Shown piece after piece: positions 17,214 through 26,539 of a DNA stretch of 53,585 bases (positions are counted from its first letter, which is position 1; the number at the start of each line of letters is the position of its first letter). The notes beneath the pieces are model-generated. The model saw only the letters and a list, made by a program, of their open reading frames with translations, made no database searches and was not told where the DNA came from. This DNA is from Sphingomonadales bacterium (GTDB lineage Bacteria; Pseudomonadota; Alphaproteobacteria; Sphingomonadales; Sphingomonadaceae): positions 1 to 53,585 of the forward strand of contig JAIXYT010000030.1 in the NCBI GenBank assembly GCA_027490095.1, given 5' to 3'. The position numbers were made by a program, and so were the translations under genes.

Positions 17214-18020
17214 TCAGGCCGCGTACGGCGGGCAATCGAGCCCGGTCGGCGATTTGGTGAACAGCTCTGCGCCTGTTTCCGTGATGCCGACCGAATGCTC
17301 GAACTGGGCTGACAGCGAGCGGTCGCGGGTGACCGCTGTCCAGCCGTCTTCCAGGATCCGCGCGTCGGCCCTGCCGAGGTTCAGCATGGGTTCGATGGTA
17401 AAGAACATGCCGGGCCTGAGCTCGGGGCCGTCGCCGGCGCGCCCGGCATGGACGATGTTGGGCGCCATGTGGAAACGGCGGCCGAGGCCATGGCCGCAGA
17501 AATCCCGCACCACGGACAGGCGGTGCTTTTCGGCATGCTTCTGGATGGCGGCGCCGATGTGGCCGACGGTGTTGCCGGGCTTCGCCGCCTCGATCCCCAG
17601 CATCATGCCCTCGTAGGTGAGGTCGACCAGGCGGCGCGCCTTCAGCGGCACGTCGCCGACGAAATACATGCGGCTGGTGTCGCCGTGCCAGCCGTTCAGC
17701 ACCACCGTCACGTCGATGTTGACGATGTCGCCGTTCATCAGCGGCTTGGAGGCCGGAATGCCGTGGCAGATGACATGGTTGATGCTGGTGCACAGCGAAT
17801 GGGAATAGCCGCGGTAGAAGATGGTGGCGGGAACTGCGCCGCGGGCGAGGACGAATTCATAGGCCAGCCGGTCGAGCGCGAGGGTGGAGACGCCCGGCAC
17901 GACGTGCGGCACCAGCATGTCGAGCACCTCGGCCGCCAGCCGGCCGGCTGCGCGCATGCCGTCGAAGGCGGCGGCATCGTGCAGCACGATCGTGCGGTCG
18001 TCGAGGTCGATGTCGGTCAT
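17214..18020 (-). CDS. map: Methionine aminopeptidase, type I
   Basis: Removes the N-terminal methionine from new proteins. 268 residues with all five metal ligands at the spacing of the E. coli enzyme: D103, D114, H177, E210 and E241, plus CHG at 85-87 for substrate binding. I chose the ATG at 18020, which follows a GAGG site at 9 nt, rather than ATG 18053, which would add 11 residues unlike the family. It heads map-radC-yciB and is divergent from the cinA-like gene across a 67-bp gap containing a GGGGG/CCCCC hairpin (18036-18051). Confidence 0.96.
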   Translation of the reverse strand: MTDIDLDDRTIVLHDAAAFDGMRAAGRLAAEVLDMLVPHVVPGVSTLALDRLAYEFVLARGAVPATIFYRGYSHSLCTSINHVICHGIPASKPLMNGDIVNIDVTVVLNGWHGDTSRMYFVGDVPLKARRLVDLTYEGMMLGIEAAKPGNTVGHIGAAIQKHAEKHRLSVVRDFCGHGLGRRFHMAPNIVHAGRAGDGPELRPGMFFTIEPMLNLGRADARILEDGWTAVTRDRSLSAQFEHSVGITETGAELFTKSPTGLDCPPYAA

Positions 18021-18087
18021 GCGGTGCGCCTCAAGGGGGGAATTTGCCCCCATGGATTTAGGCGCGGGGCTGCGTTAGGGCAATGCC

Positions 18088-18879
18088 ATGCCGGATCGGA
18101 ACGAACGCGTGGACCAGGATGACGGGATCGGGGGGGAGAAGGTCTGGACGGCCGCCCTTGTGATCATCGGGGACGAGATCCTGTCGGGCCGGACCCAGGA
18201 TGCGAACCTCGCCTATCTGGCGCGCTGGCTGAACATCCAGGGCATCCGCCTGAAGGAGGCCCGCGTGGTGGCCGACGACGAGGCGGCCATCGGCGCGGCG
18301 GTGACGGCCTGCCTTGCGGCGCACGACTATGTGTTCACGACCGGCGGGATCGGCCCGACGCACGACGACATCACCGTCGACGCGATCGCCGCGGCGCTTG
18401 GCCGCAAGGTGGTGCACCACCCCGATGCCGTGGACATCCTGACGAAATACTATGGCGACCGGATCACCGAAGCGCGGCTCCGGATGGCGCGCGTGCCCGA
18501 GGGCGCGGACCTGATTCCGAACCCCGAGACCGGCGCGCCGGGCATCCGGCTCGACCGGCTGTTCATCATGGCGGGCGTGCCCAAGATCACGCAGGGGATG
18601 CTGCGCGGGCTGGACGGCAAGCTGGCGGGCGGACGGCCGGTCGTTTCCCGCGCGGTCGGCGCCTGGACGCAGGAGAGCCGCGTCGCGGACCTGCTGGCGC
18701 GGATCCAGAAGGAGCACGACGGCGTGCAGGTCGGCTCGTACCCGTTCTGGCGGGAGGGCAAGGGCGGCGCGAACTTCGTGCTGCGCTCGGTCGACGACAC
18801 GCGGCTTGCGGCTGCTGTCGATGCGCTGAGGGCCGCGCTGGAAGCCGACGGGATCACGGCGCAGGAGGGGGAAATATGA
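18088..18879 (+). CDS. CinA N-terminal-type molybdopterin-binding domain protein
   Basis: 263 residues. The MoCF/CinA-N fold is clear: AALVIIGDEILSGRTQDAN (23-41), VFTTGGIGPTHDDITV and FIMAGVP. The C-terminal PncC nicotinamide deamidase domain of full-length CinA (~420 residues) is missing, as usual in alphaproteobacterial single-domain versions. By family it may act on ADP-ribose-type or pterin ligands; I do not claim more. It overlaps the LapA-like gene by 4 nt (ATGA), starting a run that continues into pyrF. Confidence 0.88.
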   Translation: MPDRNERVDQDDGIGGEKVWTAALVIIGDEILSGRTQDANLAYLARWLNIQGIRLKEARVVADDEAAIGAAVTACLAAHDYVFTTGGIGPTHDDITVDAIAAALGRKVVHHPDAVDILTKYYGDRITEARLRMARVPEGADLIPNPETGAPGIRLDRLFIMAGVPKITQGMLRGLDGKLAGGRPVVSRAVGAWTQESRVADLLARIQKEHDGVQVGSYPFWREGKGGANFVLRSVDDTRLAAAVDALRAALEADGITAQEGEI

Positions 18880-19205
18880 ACCATGTCCGGACGGCACTGA
18901 TCGTGCTGCTGATGGTGGGGCTGACGCTGTTTTCGGTCGCGAACAACAGCTTCGTGCCGGTGAATCTGGGCTTCCAGCAGTTCGACGTCTGGCTGCCGCT
19001 GCTGGTGCTGGCGAGCTTTGCGCTTGGCTTCCTGCCGGTGTGGCTGCGGCTGTCGGCGGACAGGATGCTTCTGAAGCGCAAGGTGACCAAGCTGGAGGCG
19101 AGCCTGGGCAAGACGGAGACCGAGCTCGCACAGGCCAAGGTGGAGCTGTTGCGGCCGCCCGCCGCGCAGTCCGTGCCGACTCCGGCGCCGCCGCCCGGCA
19201 CCTGA
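18876..19205 (+). CDS. LapA-domain (DUF1049) inner membrane protein
   Basis: 109 residues: two membrane helices (about 6-24 and 37-57), then a basic coiled-coil (RKVTKLEASLGKTETELAQA) and a Pro-rich tail. This is the DUF1049/LapA-domain pattern; in E. coli LapA acts in lipopolysaccharide assembly and LpxC control. A small protein of this type before pyrF/trpF is conserved in alphaproteobacteria. ATGA overlap with the upstream gene, 4 bp to pyrF. Confidence 0.82.
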   Translation: MNHVRTALIVLLMVGLTLFSVANNSFVPVNLGFQQFDVWLPLLVLASFALGFLPVWLRLSADRMLLKRKVTKLEASLGKTETELAQAKVELLRPPAAQSVPTPAPPPGT

Positions 19206-19209
19206 GCCG

Positions 19210-19887
19210 ATGGGCACGAACCCCGTTTACGTCGGGCTGGATACGCCCGATCTGGACCATGCCGAGCGGCTGGCGCGGGCGGTGGCACCCCATGTGGGCG
19301 GGCTGAAGCTGGGGCTGGAATTCTTCATGGCGAACGGGCCCGAGGGCGTACGGCGGATGGGGCGCGTGGGCCTGCCGCTGTTCCTGGACGTGAAGCTGCA
19401 CGACATTCCGAACACGGTGGCGGGCGCGCTGAAATCGCTGTCGGTGCTGGATGTGGCGGTCGTGAACGTGCACGCGGGCGGGGGCCTCGCCATGATGCAA
19501 GCTGCGCGCGAAGCCTGTCGCCCGGGCACCAGGCTGATCGCGGTGACCGTGCTGACCAGCCTTGACGAGGCCGATCTTTCGACAATGGGCGTATTCGGCG
19601 ACCCACATGCCCAGGTGCTTCGCCTGGCAGCGCTTGCCCGGGAAGCCGGGCTCGACGGCGTGGTCTGCTCGTCACACGAGGTGGCAAGCCTGAAGGCCGA
19701 GTGGGACGACGGGCTGTTCGTGGTACCCGGCATCCGCCCGGTGGGCGCTGACCTCGGCGACCAGAAGCGGGTGATGACGCCGAAGGATGCGCTGGCAGCG
19801 GGCGCCGGGATCCTGGTGATCGGCCGGCCGATCACGGGGGCGGCGGACCCGGCGGCCGCAGCCGCCGGGATAGCTGCATCGCTTTAG
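19210..19887 (+). CDS. pyrF: Orotidine 5'-phosphate decarboxylase
   Basis: Makes UMP from OMP, the last step of pyrimidine synthesis. 225 residues, a TIM barrel with the charged catalytic array FLDVKLHDIPNTV (58-70; D60, K62, D65) and D11. The end (VPGIRPVGA, then VIGRPIT) is the phosphate-binding signature. It probably belongs to the cinA-like/lapA run. The usual next gene, trpF, is separated here by an oppositely oriented PEP-CTERM gene whose end overlaps pyrF by 4 bp. Confidence 0.96.
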   Translation: MGTNPVYVGLDTPDLDHAERLARAVAPHVGGLKLGLEFFMANGPEGVRRMGRVGLPLFLDVKLHDIPNTVAGALKSLSVLDVAVVNVHAGGGLAMMQAAREACRPGTRLIAVTVLTSLDEADLSTMGVFGDPHAQVLRLAALAREAGLDGVVCSSHEVASLKAEWDDGLFVVPGIRPVGADLGDQKRVMTPKDALAAGAGILVIGRPITGAADPAAAAAGIAASL

Positions 19888-20597
19888 GCCAGCTTGCGCG
19901 CCAGGGTTTTCTGCCGTCGCGCGGCTGCCCCAACCAGCCCGAAGCCTGCGATCATCAGCGCCCAGGTGCCGGGCTCGGGGATCGTGGGGATCGGGTTCAC
20001 GACCGATCTGGTCCCGAGCGTCACGTCATCGATCGCAAAATCGTTTCCGGCGGCAGTCGTGTTCTCGTTCACCAGCGAAAGGACAACCGAAGAGGCTGCT
20101 CCGCTGTTGAAGTTCGAGGTGAGCCCGTACCACACCCCGGCCTCGGACGCCGGCAGAGTGCGCGTGGCGAGGTCGATCGAGGGGTCGCCGTCGAGCGAAA
20201 TCCGGAATGTGAGGACGGGATCGCTGTTCCCGCCGGTATAGGCGGGCGTGCAGCAGACGTTCATCACGAACGCCTCGAAGAAATAGGTTGTGTCCGACGA
20301 CAACGCGATCGACCCGGACTGCCAGACGATCTGGCCGGCGGTCGGCGCGCCATTCCCGACGAACATCTGGCCGGTGCCCGACGTGTGATCGCCACGCGAC
20401 AGGAAGAACCCGTTCCACGGGAAGGGATTGGAGCGGACGGTGTACTGGGCCTCGGCCCCGTTGCCGAAGGGCGAATAGGAATAGCCCGAGGTGAAGCCGC
20501 TGTTGCCGGCCTCAAAATCGCCGTTGGTGACGAGATTGGCCGCGCTGACGGCCGACGACGCGCAAAGCGCGGCAGTGATGCATGCAATTCTGAACAT
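19884..20597 (-). CDS. PEPxxWA-CTERM sorted exoprotein (first of three)
   Basis: 237 residues: signal peptide (residues 1-19), then a beta-sandwich-like domain starting NLVTNGDFEAGNSGF (21-35), typical of carbohydrate-binding-like NGDFE domains, and a C-terminal PEP-CTERM tail: PEP at 207-209, TWALMIAGFGLVGAAA, then the basic RRQ. Such proteins are recognised by an exosortase at the inner membrane and end up in the envelope or the exopolysaccharide matrix. No exosortase is in this window. The gene is inserted against the strand between pyrF and trpF, which are otherwise normally adjacent. Start ATG 20597 has AGGGGAAGGG before it; a sigma-70-like promoter is at 20659-20688. Confidence 0.9.
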   Translation of the reverse strand: MFRIACITAALCASSAVSAANLVTNGDFEAGNSGFTSGYSYSPFGNGAEAQYTVRSNPFPWNGFFLSRGDHTSGTGQMFVGNGAPTAGQIVWQSGSIALSSDTTYFFEAFVMNVCCTPAYTGGNSDPVLTFRISLDGDPSIDLATRTLPASEAGVWYGLTSNFNSGAASSVVLSLVNENTTAAGNDFAIDDVTLGTRSVVNPIPTIPEPGTWALMIAGFGLVGAAARRQKTLARKLA

Positions 20598-20658
20598 TGA
20601 TGCCCTTCCCCTGAAAGTTCCTGCCCCGGAACTGCGGACGAAAAGTCCACGGATCGAG

Positions 20659-20688
20659 ATTATGTCGATTCTCGGTCGGCAGCAACAA
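20659..20688 (-). promoter_or_regulatory. Sigma-70-type promoter of the PEP-CTERM gene
   Basis: On the minus strand, -35 TTGTTG (20683-20688), an 18-bp spacer, and -10 CATAAT (20659-20664), 62 bp upstream of the ATG. The stretch is AT-richer than its surroundings. No -24/-12 element is visible here, unlike the second PEP-CTERM gene. Confidence 0.5.
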
Positions 20689-20735
20689 GGAAAGCTTATG
20701 TTGACCGACCTGACTGGGGTCGCGATTGAAGGGGG

Positions 20736-21377
20736 ATGGCACGGAGCCGGGTGAAGATCTGCGGCGTGACGACGCCCGAGGCGCTGGTTGCCTGCCTGTC
20801 GGCCGGCGCGGATGCGGTGGGGTTCAATTTCGTGGCCGCAAGCCCGCGCCTGCTGTCGTTGGAGGGGGCGCGGGGGCTCGGCGCCCGGGCGCCGCACCTG
20901 ATGAAGGTGGGCGTGTTCGTGGATGCGGACGATTCGCTGCTGGATGCAGCCGTGCGGGCAGCCGGGCTGAATGCGATCCAGCTGCAGGGCTCCGAAGGCC
21001 CCGAGCGGGTCGCGGCGCTGAAGGCACGGCATGGGCTGCCGGTGTGGAAGGCAGTGGGTGTGCGCACGGCGGCCGACATCGCCGCGGCCAGCCGGCGCTA
21101 TGCGGATGCCGACCTGTTGTTGCTGGATGCGAAGCCGCCGGAGGGCGCTGTGCTGACCGGGGGCAATGGCCTGAGGTTCGACTGGCGCATCCTGGACGAG
21201 GCGCGGCCCTCGCTTCCCTGGGCGCTGGCCGGGGGGCTGACGGTGGAGACGGTGGCGGAGGCGATCGTGCGCACCGGGGCCCCGATGGTGGACGTTGCCT
21301 CGGGCGTGGAGGACGCACCGGGCATCAAGTCTGTTGCAAAGATCGCGGCTTTCGTGGAAGCGGCCCGCCGTGCCTGA
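20736..21377 (+). CDS. trpF: Phosphoribosylanthranilate isomerase
   Basis: Third step of tryptophan synthesis from anthranilate. 213 residues, a TIM barrel starting [12 protein letters not shown] with the catalytic Cys, then [14 protein letters not shown] (the SPR loop), a VGVFVD strand and [10 protein letters not shown] near the phosphate site. D125/A126 in LLLDAKPP provide the catalytic Asp. It starts the trpFBA run and overlaps trpB by 8 bp. It is separated from pyrF by the inserted PEP-CTERM gene, so it probably relies on a promoter in 20598-20735. Confidence 0.95.
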   Translation: MARSRVKICGVTTPEALVACLSAGADAVGFNFVAASPRLLSLEGARGLGARAPHLMKVGVFVDADDSLLDAAVRAAGLNAIQLQGSEGPERVAALKARHGLPVWKAVGVRTAADIAAASRRYADADLLLLDAKPPEGAVLTGGNGLRFDWRILDEARPSLPWALAGGLTVETVAEAIVRTGAPMVDVASGVEDAPGIKSVAKIAAFVEAARRA

Positions 21378-22596
21378 GCAACTGACCATCGAACCCAAGA
21401 CGTCGCTGCGGAGCGGCCCCGACGCGCGCGGCCACTTCGGCCCGTTCGGCGGACGCTATGTCGCTGAGACGCTGATGCCGCTGATCCTGGAGCTGGAAGC
21501 GGCCTATCGCGCGGCGCAAGCCGACCCGGCCTTCCGGGCGGAGCTGGACTGGCTGCTGAAGCATTATGTGGGCCGGCCGAGCCCGATGTATTTCGCGGAG
21601 AAGCTGAGCACTTATCTGGGTGGCGCCAAGATCTACCTGAAGCGCGACGAGCTGAACCACACGGGCGCGCACAAGATCAACAACTGCATTGGCCAGATCC
21701 TGCTGGCCAAGCGCATGGGGAAGACGCGGATCATCGCGGAAACCGGCGCCGGCCAGCATGGTGTGGCGACCGCGACGGTGGCCGCCCGCTTCGGCCTGCC
21801 CTGCACCATCTTCATGGGCGCGCGCGACGTGGAGCGGCAGAGCCCCAACGTGTTCCGCATGAAGCTGCTGGGCGCGGAAATCGTGCCCGTGACCTCGGGT
21901 TCGCAGACGCTGAAGGATGCGATGAACGAGGCCCTGCGGGACTGGGTGACCAACGTCCACGACACCTTCTACATCATCGGCACGGCAGCCGGGCCGCACC
22001 CCTATCCCGAGCTGGTGCGCGACTTCCAGAGCGTGATCGGGACCGAGGCGCGCGAACAGCTGCTGGAGTTGGAGGGCAGGCTTCCCGATGTGGCGGTCGC
22101 GGCCGTCGGTGGGGGATCGAACGCGATCGGGCTGTTCCATCCCTTCCTGGACGATCCTGTCGAGCTGGTCGGGATCGAGGCCGCGGGGCATGGGATCGAC
22201 AGCGGCGAACATGCCGCGAGCCTGACGGGCGGCAAGCCGGGCGTTCTGCACGGGAACAAGACCTTCCTGCTGCAGGACGAGGACGGGCAGATCACCGACG
22301 CCCATTCGATTTCGGCGGGGCTGGATTATCCCGGCATCGGGCCGGAGCATGCCTGGCTGCATTCGATCGGGCGGGTGCGCTATGAGAGCATTACCGACCG
22401 CGAGGCGCTGGAGGCGTTCAAGATGCTCTGCCGCGAGGAGGGGATCATCCCTGCGCTGGAGCCGGCGCATGCGCTTGCCTATGTGGCGAAGCGGGCGCCG
22501 CAGATGGGCAAGGACGAGATCCTGCTGATGAATCTGTGCGGCCGGGGCGACAAGGATATCTTTACGGTGGCGGATGCGTTGGGGGTCAAGCTGTGA
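21370..22596 (+). CDS. trpB: Tryptophan synthase beta chain
   Basis: Condenses indole with serine using PLP; works as an alpha2-beta2 complex with TrpA. 408 residues from a GTG at 21370, which gives the normal length and the family start ([13 protein letters not shown]); the first ATG inside the frame would cut this off. HTGAHKINN with K102 holds [11 protein letters not shown] binds the phosphate, and ETGAGQHG lies between. It overlaps trpF by 8 bp and trpA by 4 bp (GTGA), consistent with balanced synthesis. Confidence 0.97.
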   Translation: MPEQLTIEPKTSLRSGPDARGHFGPFGGRYVAETLMPLILELEAAYRAAQADPAFRAELDWLLKHYVGRPSPMYFAEKLSTYLGGAKIYLKRDELNHTGAHKINNCIGQILLAKRMGKTRIIAETGAGQHGVATATVAARFGLPCTIFMGARDVERQSPNVFRMKLLGAEIVPVTSGSQTLKDAMNEALRDWVTNVHDTFYIIGTAAGPHPYPELVRDFQSVIGTEAREQLLELEGRLPDVAVAAVGGGSNAIGLFHPFLDDPVELVGIEAAGHGIDSGEHAASLTGGKPGVLHGNKTFLLQDEDGQITDAHSISAGLDYPGIGPEHAWLHSIGRVRYESITDREALEAFKMLCREEGIIPALEPAHALAYVAKRAPQMGKDEILLMNLCGRGDKDIFTVADALGVKL

Positions 22597-23417
22597 GCGA
22601 CCGCCTGTCGCGCCGCTTTGCGGCCCTCGATGGCCGCGCGGGGCTTGTGACCTTTGTGTGCGGCGGCGATCCCTCGCCCGAGCTGACTGCGCCGATCCTG
22701 CATGCGCTTGTGGCGGGCGGGGCCGACATCATCGAAGTGGGGATGCCCTTCACCGACCCGATGGCGGATGGGCCTGCGATCCAGGCGGGCAACATCCGCG
22801 CGCTGGGGGCCGGCATCTCGCTAAAGAAGCTGCTGGCGATCGTGACGGACTTCCGCACGCGGGATGCCGACACGCCACTGATTCTGATGGGCTATGTGAA
22901 CCCGATCCTTGCCTATGGGCCCGACCGCTTCGCGAGCGATGCGCGCGCTGCCGGGCTGGACGGGGTGATTTTGGTCGACCTTCCGCCTGAGGAAGCTGAC
23001 GAGATGCTGCCCGCGCTGAACGGCTCGGGCCTGCACCTGGTTCGGCTTGCGACGCCGACGACGGATGCGGCGCGGCTTCCCGCCGTGCTGGAGGGGGCTT
23101 CGGGCTTCCTCTATTATGTCGCGGTCGCCGGAATCACCGGGGCCAACAGCGCGCAAGCCTCCGACATTGCGGCGGCGGTTGCGCGCCTGAAGGCTTCGAC
23201 GGCCCTTCCGGTTGCCGTGGGGTTCGGGGTTAAGACTCCGGCGCAGGCGGCGGCCATTGCGCGCCATGCCGACGCTGTGGTCGTCGGCTCGGCCATCGTC
23301 GACCTGGTCGGCAGCGCCCACGCCCGCCAGTCCAACGACATTCCCGGCGAGGTGGAGGCGTTCGTGTCGACGCTGTCTGCCGCCGTTCGCAGCGCAAGAT
23401 TGGAGACCGCGGCATGA
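22593..23417 (+). CDS. trpA: Tryptophan synthase alpha chain
   Basis: Cleaves indole-3-glycerol phosphate to indole, passed to TrpB. 274 residues from GTG 22593 (GTGA overlap with trpB). [10 protein letters not shown] begins the barrel, [16 protein letters not shown] carries the catalytic Glu and Asp, and [11 protein letters not shown] and [10 protein letters not shown] follow at their usual places. It overlaps accD by 4 bp. Confidence 0.97.
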   Translation: MSDRLSRRFAALDGRAGLVTFVCGGDPSPELTAPILHALVAGGADIIEVGMPFTDPMADGPAIQAGNIRALGAGISLKKLLAIVTDFRTRDADTPLILMGYVNPILAYGPDRFASDARAAGLDGVILVDLPPEEADEMLPALNGSGLHLVRLATPTTDAARLPAVLEGASGFLYYVAVAGITGANSAQASDIAAAVARLKASTALPVAVGFGVKTPAQAAAIARHADAVVVGSAIVDLVGSAHARQSNDIPGEVEAFVSTLSAAVRSARLETAA

Positions 23418-24256
23418 GCTGGCTCACCCGTTCCCGGCAGCGCCTGACCGGCTTCATCAGCAGGCGCGAAACGCCCGACAATCTGTGGACCAAGTGCCGC
23501 AACTGTGGCGCGATGCTCTACACCCGCGAGTTCGAGGCCAATCTGTCGGTCTGCCCCGAATGCGGCCACCACGAGCGCATCCGCGCGCACGAGCGCTTCG
23601 AGATGCTGCTGGACGAGGGCTATGAGCGCATCGCGGTTGCAAGCCCGCCCGACGACCCGCTGAAGTTCAAGGACCAGAAGCGCTATCCCGACCGGCTGAA
23701 GGCGGCGCGCACCTCCACCGGCGAGCAGGATGCGCTGCTGCTGGCGAAGGGGCGGATCAAGGGCCAGCCGGCTGTCGTGGGCGTGCAGGATTTCGCCTTC
23801 ATGGGCGGCTCCATGGGGATCGCGGTGGGCGCCGCCTTCGTGACGGGTGCGCGGGCGGCCATCGAGGCGCGCTGCCCGTTCGTGATGGTGACGGCGGCCG
23901 GCGGCGCTCGGATGCAGGAAGGCATCCTGTCGCTGATGCAGATGCCGGCCACCACGGTCGCCATCCAGGAGCTGAAGGAGGCGCGGCTGCCCTATATCGT
24001 GGTGCTGACCGACCCGACGACCGGCGGGGTGACGGCGAGCTATGCGATGCTGGGCGACGTGCATATTGCCGAGCCCGGCGCGCTGATCGGCTTTGCGGGC
24101 GCCCGGGTCATCGAATCGACCATCCGGGAAAAGCTGCCCGAAGGCTTCCAGCGCGCCGAATATCTGCTGGAGCATGGCATGGTCGACATGGTGGTTAAAC
24201 GCCACGATCTTGCGGAAACGCTGGGCCGCCTGATCGGCCTGCTGATGAAGGCCTGA
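23414..24256 (+). CDS. accD: Acetyl-CoA carboxylase carboxyltransferase subunit beta
   Basis: With AccA it transfers CO2 from biotin to acetyl-CoA, the first step of fatty acid synthesis. 280 residues with the N-terminal C4 zinc ribbon (C28, C31, C47, C50) followed by the carboxyltransferase domain ([31 protein letters not shown]). ATGA overlap with trpA. The trpFBA-accD-folC order is a known alphaproteobacterial cluster. Confidence 0.97.
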   Translation: MSWLTRSRQRLTGFISRRETPDNLWTKCRNCGAMLYTREFEANLSVCPECGHHERIRAHERFEMLLDEGYERIAVASPPDDPLKFKDQKRYPDRLKAARTSTGEQDALLLAKGRIKGQPAVVGVQDFAFMGGSMGIAVGAAFVTGARAAIEARCPFVMVTAAGGARMQEGILSLMQMPATTVAIQELKEARLPYIVVLTDPTTGGVTASYAMLGDVHIAEPGALIGFAGARVIESTIREKLPEGFQRAEYLLEHGMVDMVVKRHDLAETLGRLIGLLMKA

Positions 24257-24266
24257 CGCTGCCCGT

Positions 24267-25595
24267 ATGAAGCCTCGACACGTGGACCATGCCCGGTCCG
24301 ACAATCCCGTGCTCGACCGGCTGCTGATCGCAGCCGGCCAGCAGCGCGTTTCGGGAGTCGACCTGTCGCTCGACCGGATCGAGCGCCTGCTGAAGCGCAT
24401 GGCGAGCCCGCACATGAAGATCCCGCCGGTGTTCCATGTGGCGGGCACCAACGGCAAGGGCTCCACCTGCGCCTTCCTGCGCGCAGCGCTGGAGGCGGCC
24501 GGGCACCGCGTGCATGTGTTCACCTCGCCCCATCTGGTGCGGGTGAACGAGCGCATCCGGGTTGCGGGCACGCTGGTTTCCGACGAGGATTTCGCCGAAG
24601 CGCTGGCCGAGGTGCTGCGGTTCAATGCCGGCCAGCCCTTGAGCTTCTTCGAGGCGATCACGGCGGCGGCCTTCCTGCTGTTCGCCGCGACCCCGGCCGA
24701 CGCAACCGTGCTGGAGGTGGGGCTGGGCGGCAGGCTCGACAGCACCAATGTCGTGCCCCAGCCGGTCGTGACGGGAATCGCCCAGCTTGCGCTGGACCAT
24801 GTGGCGATCCTGGGGCCGACGCTGCGCCACATCGCGGCGGAAAAGGCCGGCATCGCCAAGCGCGGCGTGCCGCTGGTGACCCAGAAATATCCCGGCCAGA
24901 TCGCAGCCGCCGTTGCCGAGGTGGCGATCCCGCGCGGCGCCCGGCTGCTCTGCCGCGGCGAATCCTGGGATGCGGCCGTCTATGAGGGCAGCCTTGCCTT
25001 CCGGCAGCTGTCGGACCCGGAGGGGGAGGCGCTCAAGCTGCCACTTCCCAAGCTGCCGGGCGCCCACCAGCAGGACAATGCGGCACTGGCCATTGCGATG
25101 GTCCGCGCGCAGGACGCGCTGAGCGTGCCCGACAGCGCGCTGCGCTCGGCGATGGGGTGGGTGCAATGGCCGGCGCGGTTGCAGCGGATCGTCTCGGGCC
25201 CGCTGTACCAGCGGCTGGCGTCCGGCTCCGAACTGCTGGTGGATGGCGGGCACAATCCGGCGGCAGGCAAGGCGCTGGCCCAACACCTGGCCGCCGCAGC
25301 CCCGGCACTGCCGGCGCATGCGATCATCGGCATGCTGTCCAGCAAGGACCACCTGGGCTTCATCCGCGCCTTTCCGCGCGGCACGCGGATGACGATGGTG
25401 CCGGTTCCAGGCCACGCGCAGGTGCCGCCCGAGCAGCTTGCGGCGGCAGCTGCGGCAGCCGGAATGGCGGCGGACACGGCCCCCGATCTGGCGACTGCGC
25501 TCGGCGCCGTCGGCGGCCCGGCGCGGGTTCTCGTCGGGGGTTCGCTGCATCTCGCCGGCGAGTTCCTTCGCCTGAACGGGCCGCTTCCGAGCTAG
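24267..25595 (+). CDS. folC: Folylpolyglutamate / dihydrofolate synthase
   Basis: Adds glutamate to dihydropteroate and to folates. 442 residues: a Mur-ligase-like ATP domain with VAGTNGKGST (58-67), FTSPHLVRVNERI, LGGRLDSTN and TGIAQLALDHVAILG, then a C-terminal domain with VDGGHNPAAGKAL. It starts 10 bp after accD and ends the cluster, converging on the SDR gene after 12 bp. Confidence 0.96.
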   Translation: MKPRHVDHARSDNPVLDRLLIAAGQQRVSGVDLSLDRIERLLKRMASPHMKIPPVFHVAGTNGKGSTCAFLRAALEAAGHRVHVFTSPHLVRVNERIRVAGTLVSDEDFAEALAEVLRFNAGQPLSFFEAITAAAFLLFAATPADATVLEVGLGGRLDSTNVVPQPVVTGIAQLALDHVAILGPTLRHIAAEKAGIAKRGVPLVTQKYPGQIAAAVAEVAIPRGARLLCRGESWDAAVYEGSLAFRQLSDPEGEALKLPLPKLPGAHQQDNAALAIAMVRAQDALSVPDSALRSAMGWVQWPARLQRIVSGPLYQRLASGSELLVDGGHNPAAGKALAQHLAAAAPALPAHAIIGMLSSKDHLGFIRAFPRGTRMTMVPVPGHAQVPPEQLAAAAAAAGMAADTAPDLATALGAVGGPARVLVGGSLHLAGEFLRLNGPLPS

Positions 25596-25607
25596 GCGCC
25601 TGGGTTC

Positions 25608-26366
25608 TCAGGCGTTGCGTGCCATCAAGCCGCCGTCGACCGGGATGGTGGCGCCGGTGATGTAGCTTGCGCCCGGCATCAGCAGGCTGACGGTCACGAA
25701 GGCCACTTCCTCGGGCCGGCCATAGCGGCGCATCGCTGTCCGGCGCCTGGCGTAGGTGTCCTTGTCGGCAAGGCTTATACTGTCGGTCATCCCTGTCGCG
25801 ATCGGGCCCGGGCAGACGCAGTTCACCGTGATCCCCTCGCGGCCGAGTTCCACGGCGAGTGCGCGGGTCAGGCCCGTCACGGCCGCCTTGGCGGCGCAAT
25901 AGGCGCTGTCGAGGGCGGTTGCGCCCAGCGCCTCGGTGCTGGCGATGTTGACGATGCGCGGATGGCTGGATTTGCGCAGAAGCGGAAGGCAGGCGCGAAC
26001 CACCCGCATCTCGCCGGTCGCGTTCACCCGCAGGATCCGCTCCCACAGGGGCTCGTAGTCGGGATCGTCGATGGGGGCGAAGCCCGCGATGCCGGCATTG
26101 TTCACCAGCGCGTCCAGCCGCCCACCGCTCCATTGGGCGACGGTGGCAACGGCGTCCGTGATCGAGCGCGCGTCCCCCACGTCCATCGCGAGCGCAAGCG
26201 CATCCGGTCCGCACGCCTGCGCCACGGCCTCGGCGCCGGCGAGGTTCACGTCGGTCACTGCAACCCGCGCCCCTTCCGCCGCAAGCATCCGCGCGGTGGC
26301 GGCCCCCATGCCGCTTGCGGCCCCCGTCACCAGCGCGGTTGCGCCGTTCAGCGATCGTCCGTCCAT
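25608..26366 (-). CDS. Short-chain dehydrogenase/reductase
   Basis: 252 residues, classical SDR: LVTGAASGMG (12-21) binds NAD(P), VNNAG follows the fourth strand, and the catalytic Ser/Tyr/Lys lie in SAYCAAKAAVTG. The C-terminus GATIPVDGGLMARNA is usual. The ATG at 26366 has a GGAGGAGAGG ribosome site 3 nt or more ahead. The substrate cannot be told. It is divergent from serS across a 173-bp gap that holds three hairpin repeats. Confidence 0.9.
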   Translation of the reverse strand: MDGRSLNGATALVTGAASGMGAATARMLAAEGARVAVTDVNLAGAEAVAQACGPDALALAMDVGDARSITDAVATVAQWSGGRLDALVNNAGIAGFAPIDDPDYEPLWERILRVNATGEMRVVRACLPLLRKSSHPRIVNIASTEALGATALDSAYCAAKAAVTGLTRALAVELGREGITVNCVCPGPIATGMTDSISLADKDTYARRRTAMRRYGRPEEVAFVTVSLLMPGASYITGATIPVDGGLMARNA

Positions 26367-26450
26367 CGGCCTCTCCTCCATCCCGTCAGCAGACGCCGCG
26401 CGGCGCGGCTGCGCAAGCCATGAGGACAGGGAGGCCGGTTCCGGGCGACC

Positions 26451-26522
26451 GCCCGCAGCCGCGGGCCCCAAGGTGCTTGCCCGCAGCCGCGGGCGGAAGG
26501 GCGCTTGCCCGCAGCCGCGGGC
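26451..26522 (+). repeat. Three tandem 28-bp repeats, each a GC hairpin, before serS
   Basis: GCCCGCAGCCGCGGGC recurs exactly at 26451, 26479 and 26507, a strict 28-bp period. Each copy folds as GCCCGC-AGCC-GCGGGC; the 12-nt linkers differ slightly but both end in GCTT. The last copy ends 17 bp before the serS ATG, so the array lies in the serS leader or promoter. It could tune serS expression through mRNA structure, or bind a protein on DNA. Confidence 0.8.
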
Positions 26523-26539
26523 GGGGCCATAGGCGCGCC

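Noticed and set aside
26451-26522. CRISPR array
   Set aside because: Only three 16-bp repeats with 12-bp, partly similar linkers, and no cas genes; spacers would be far too short.
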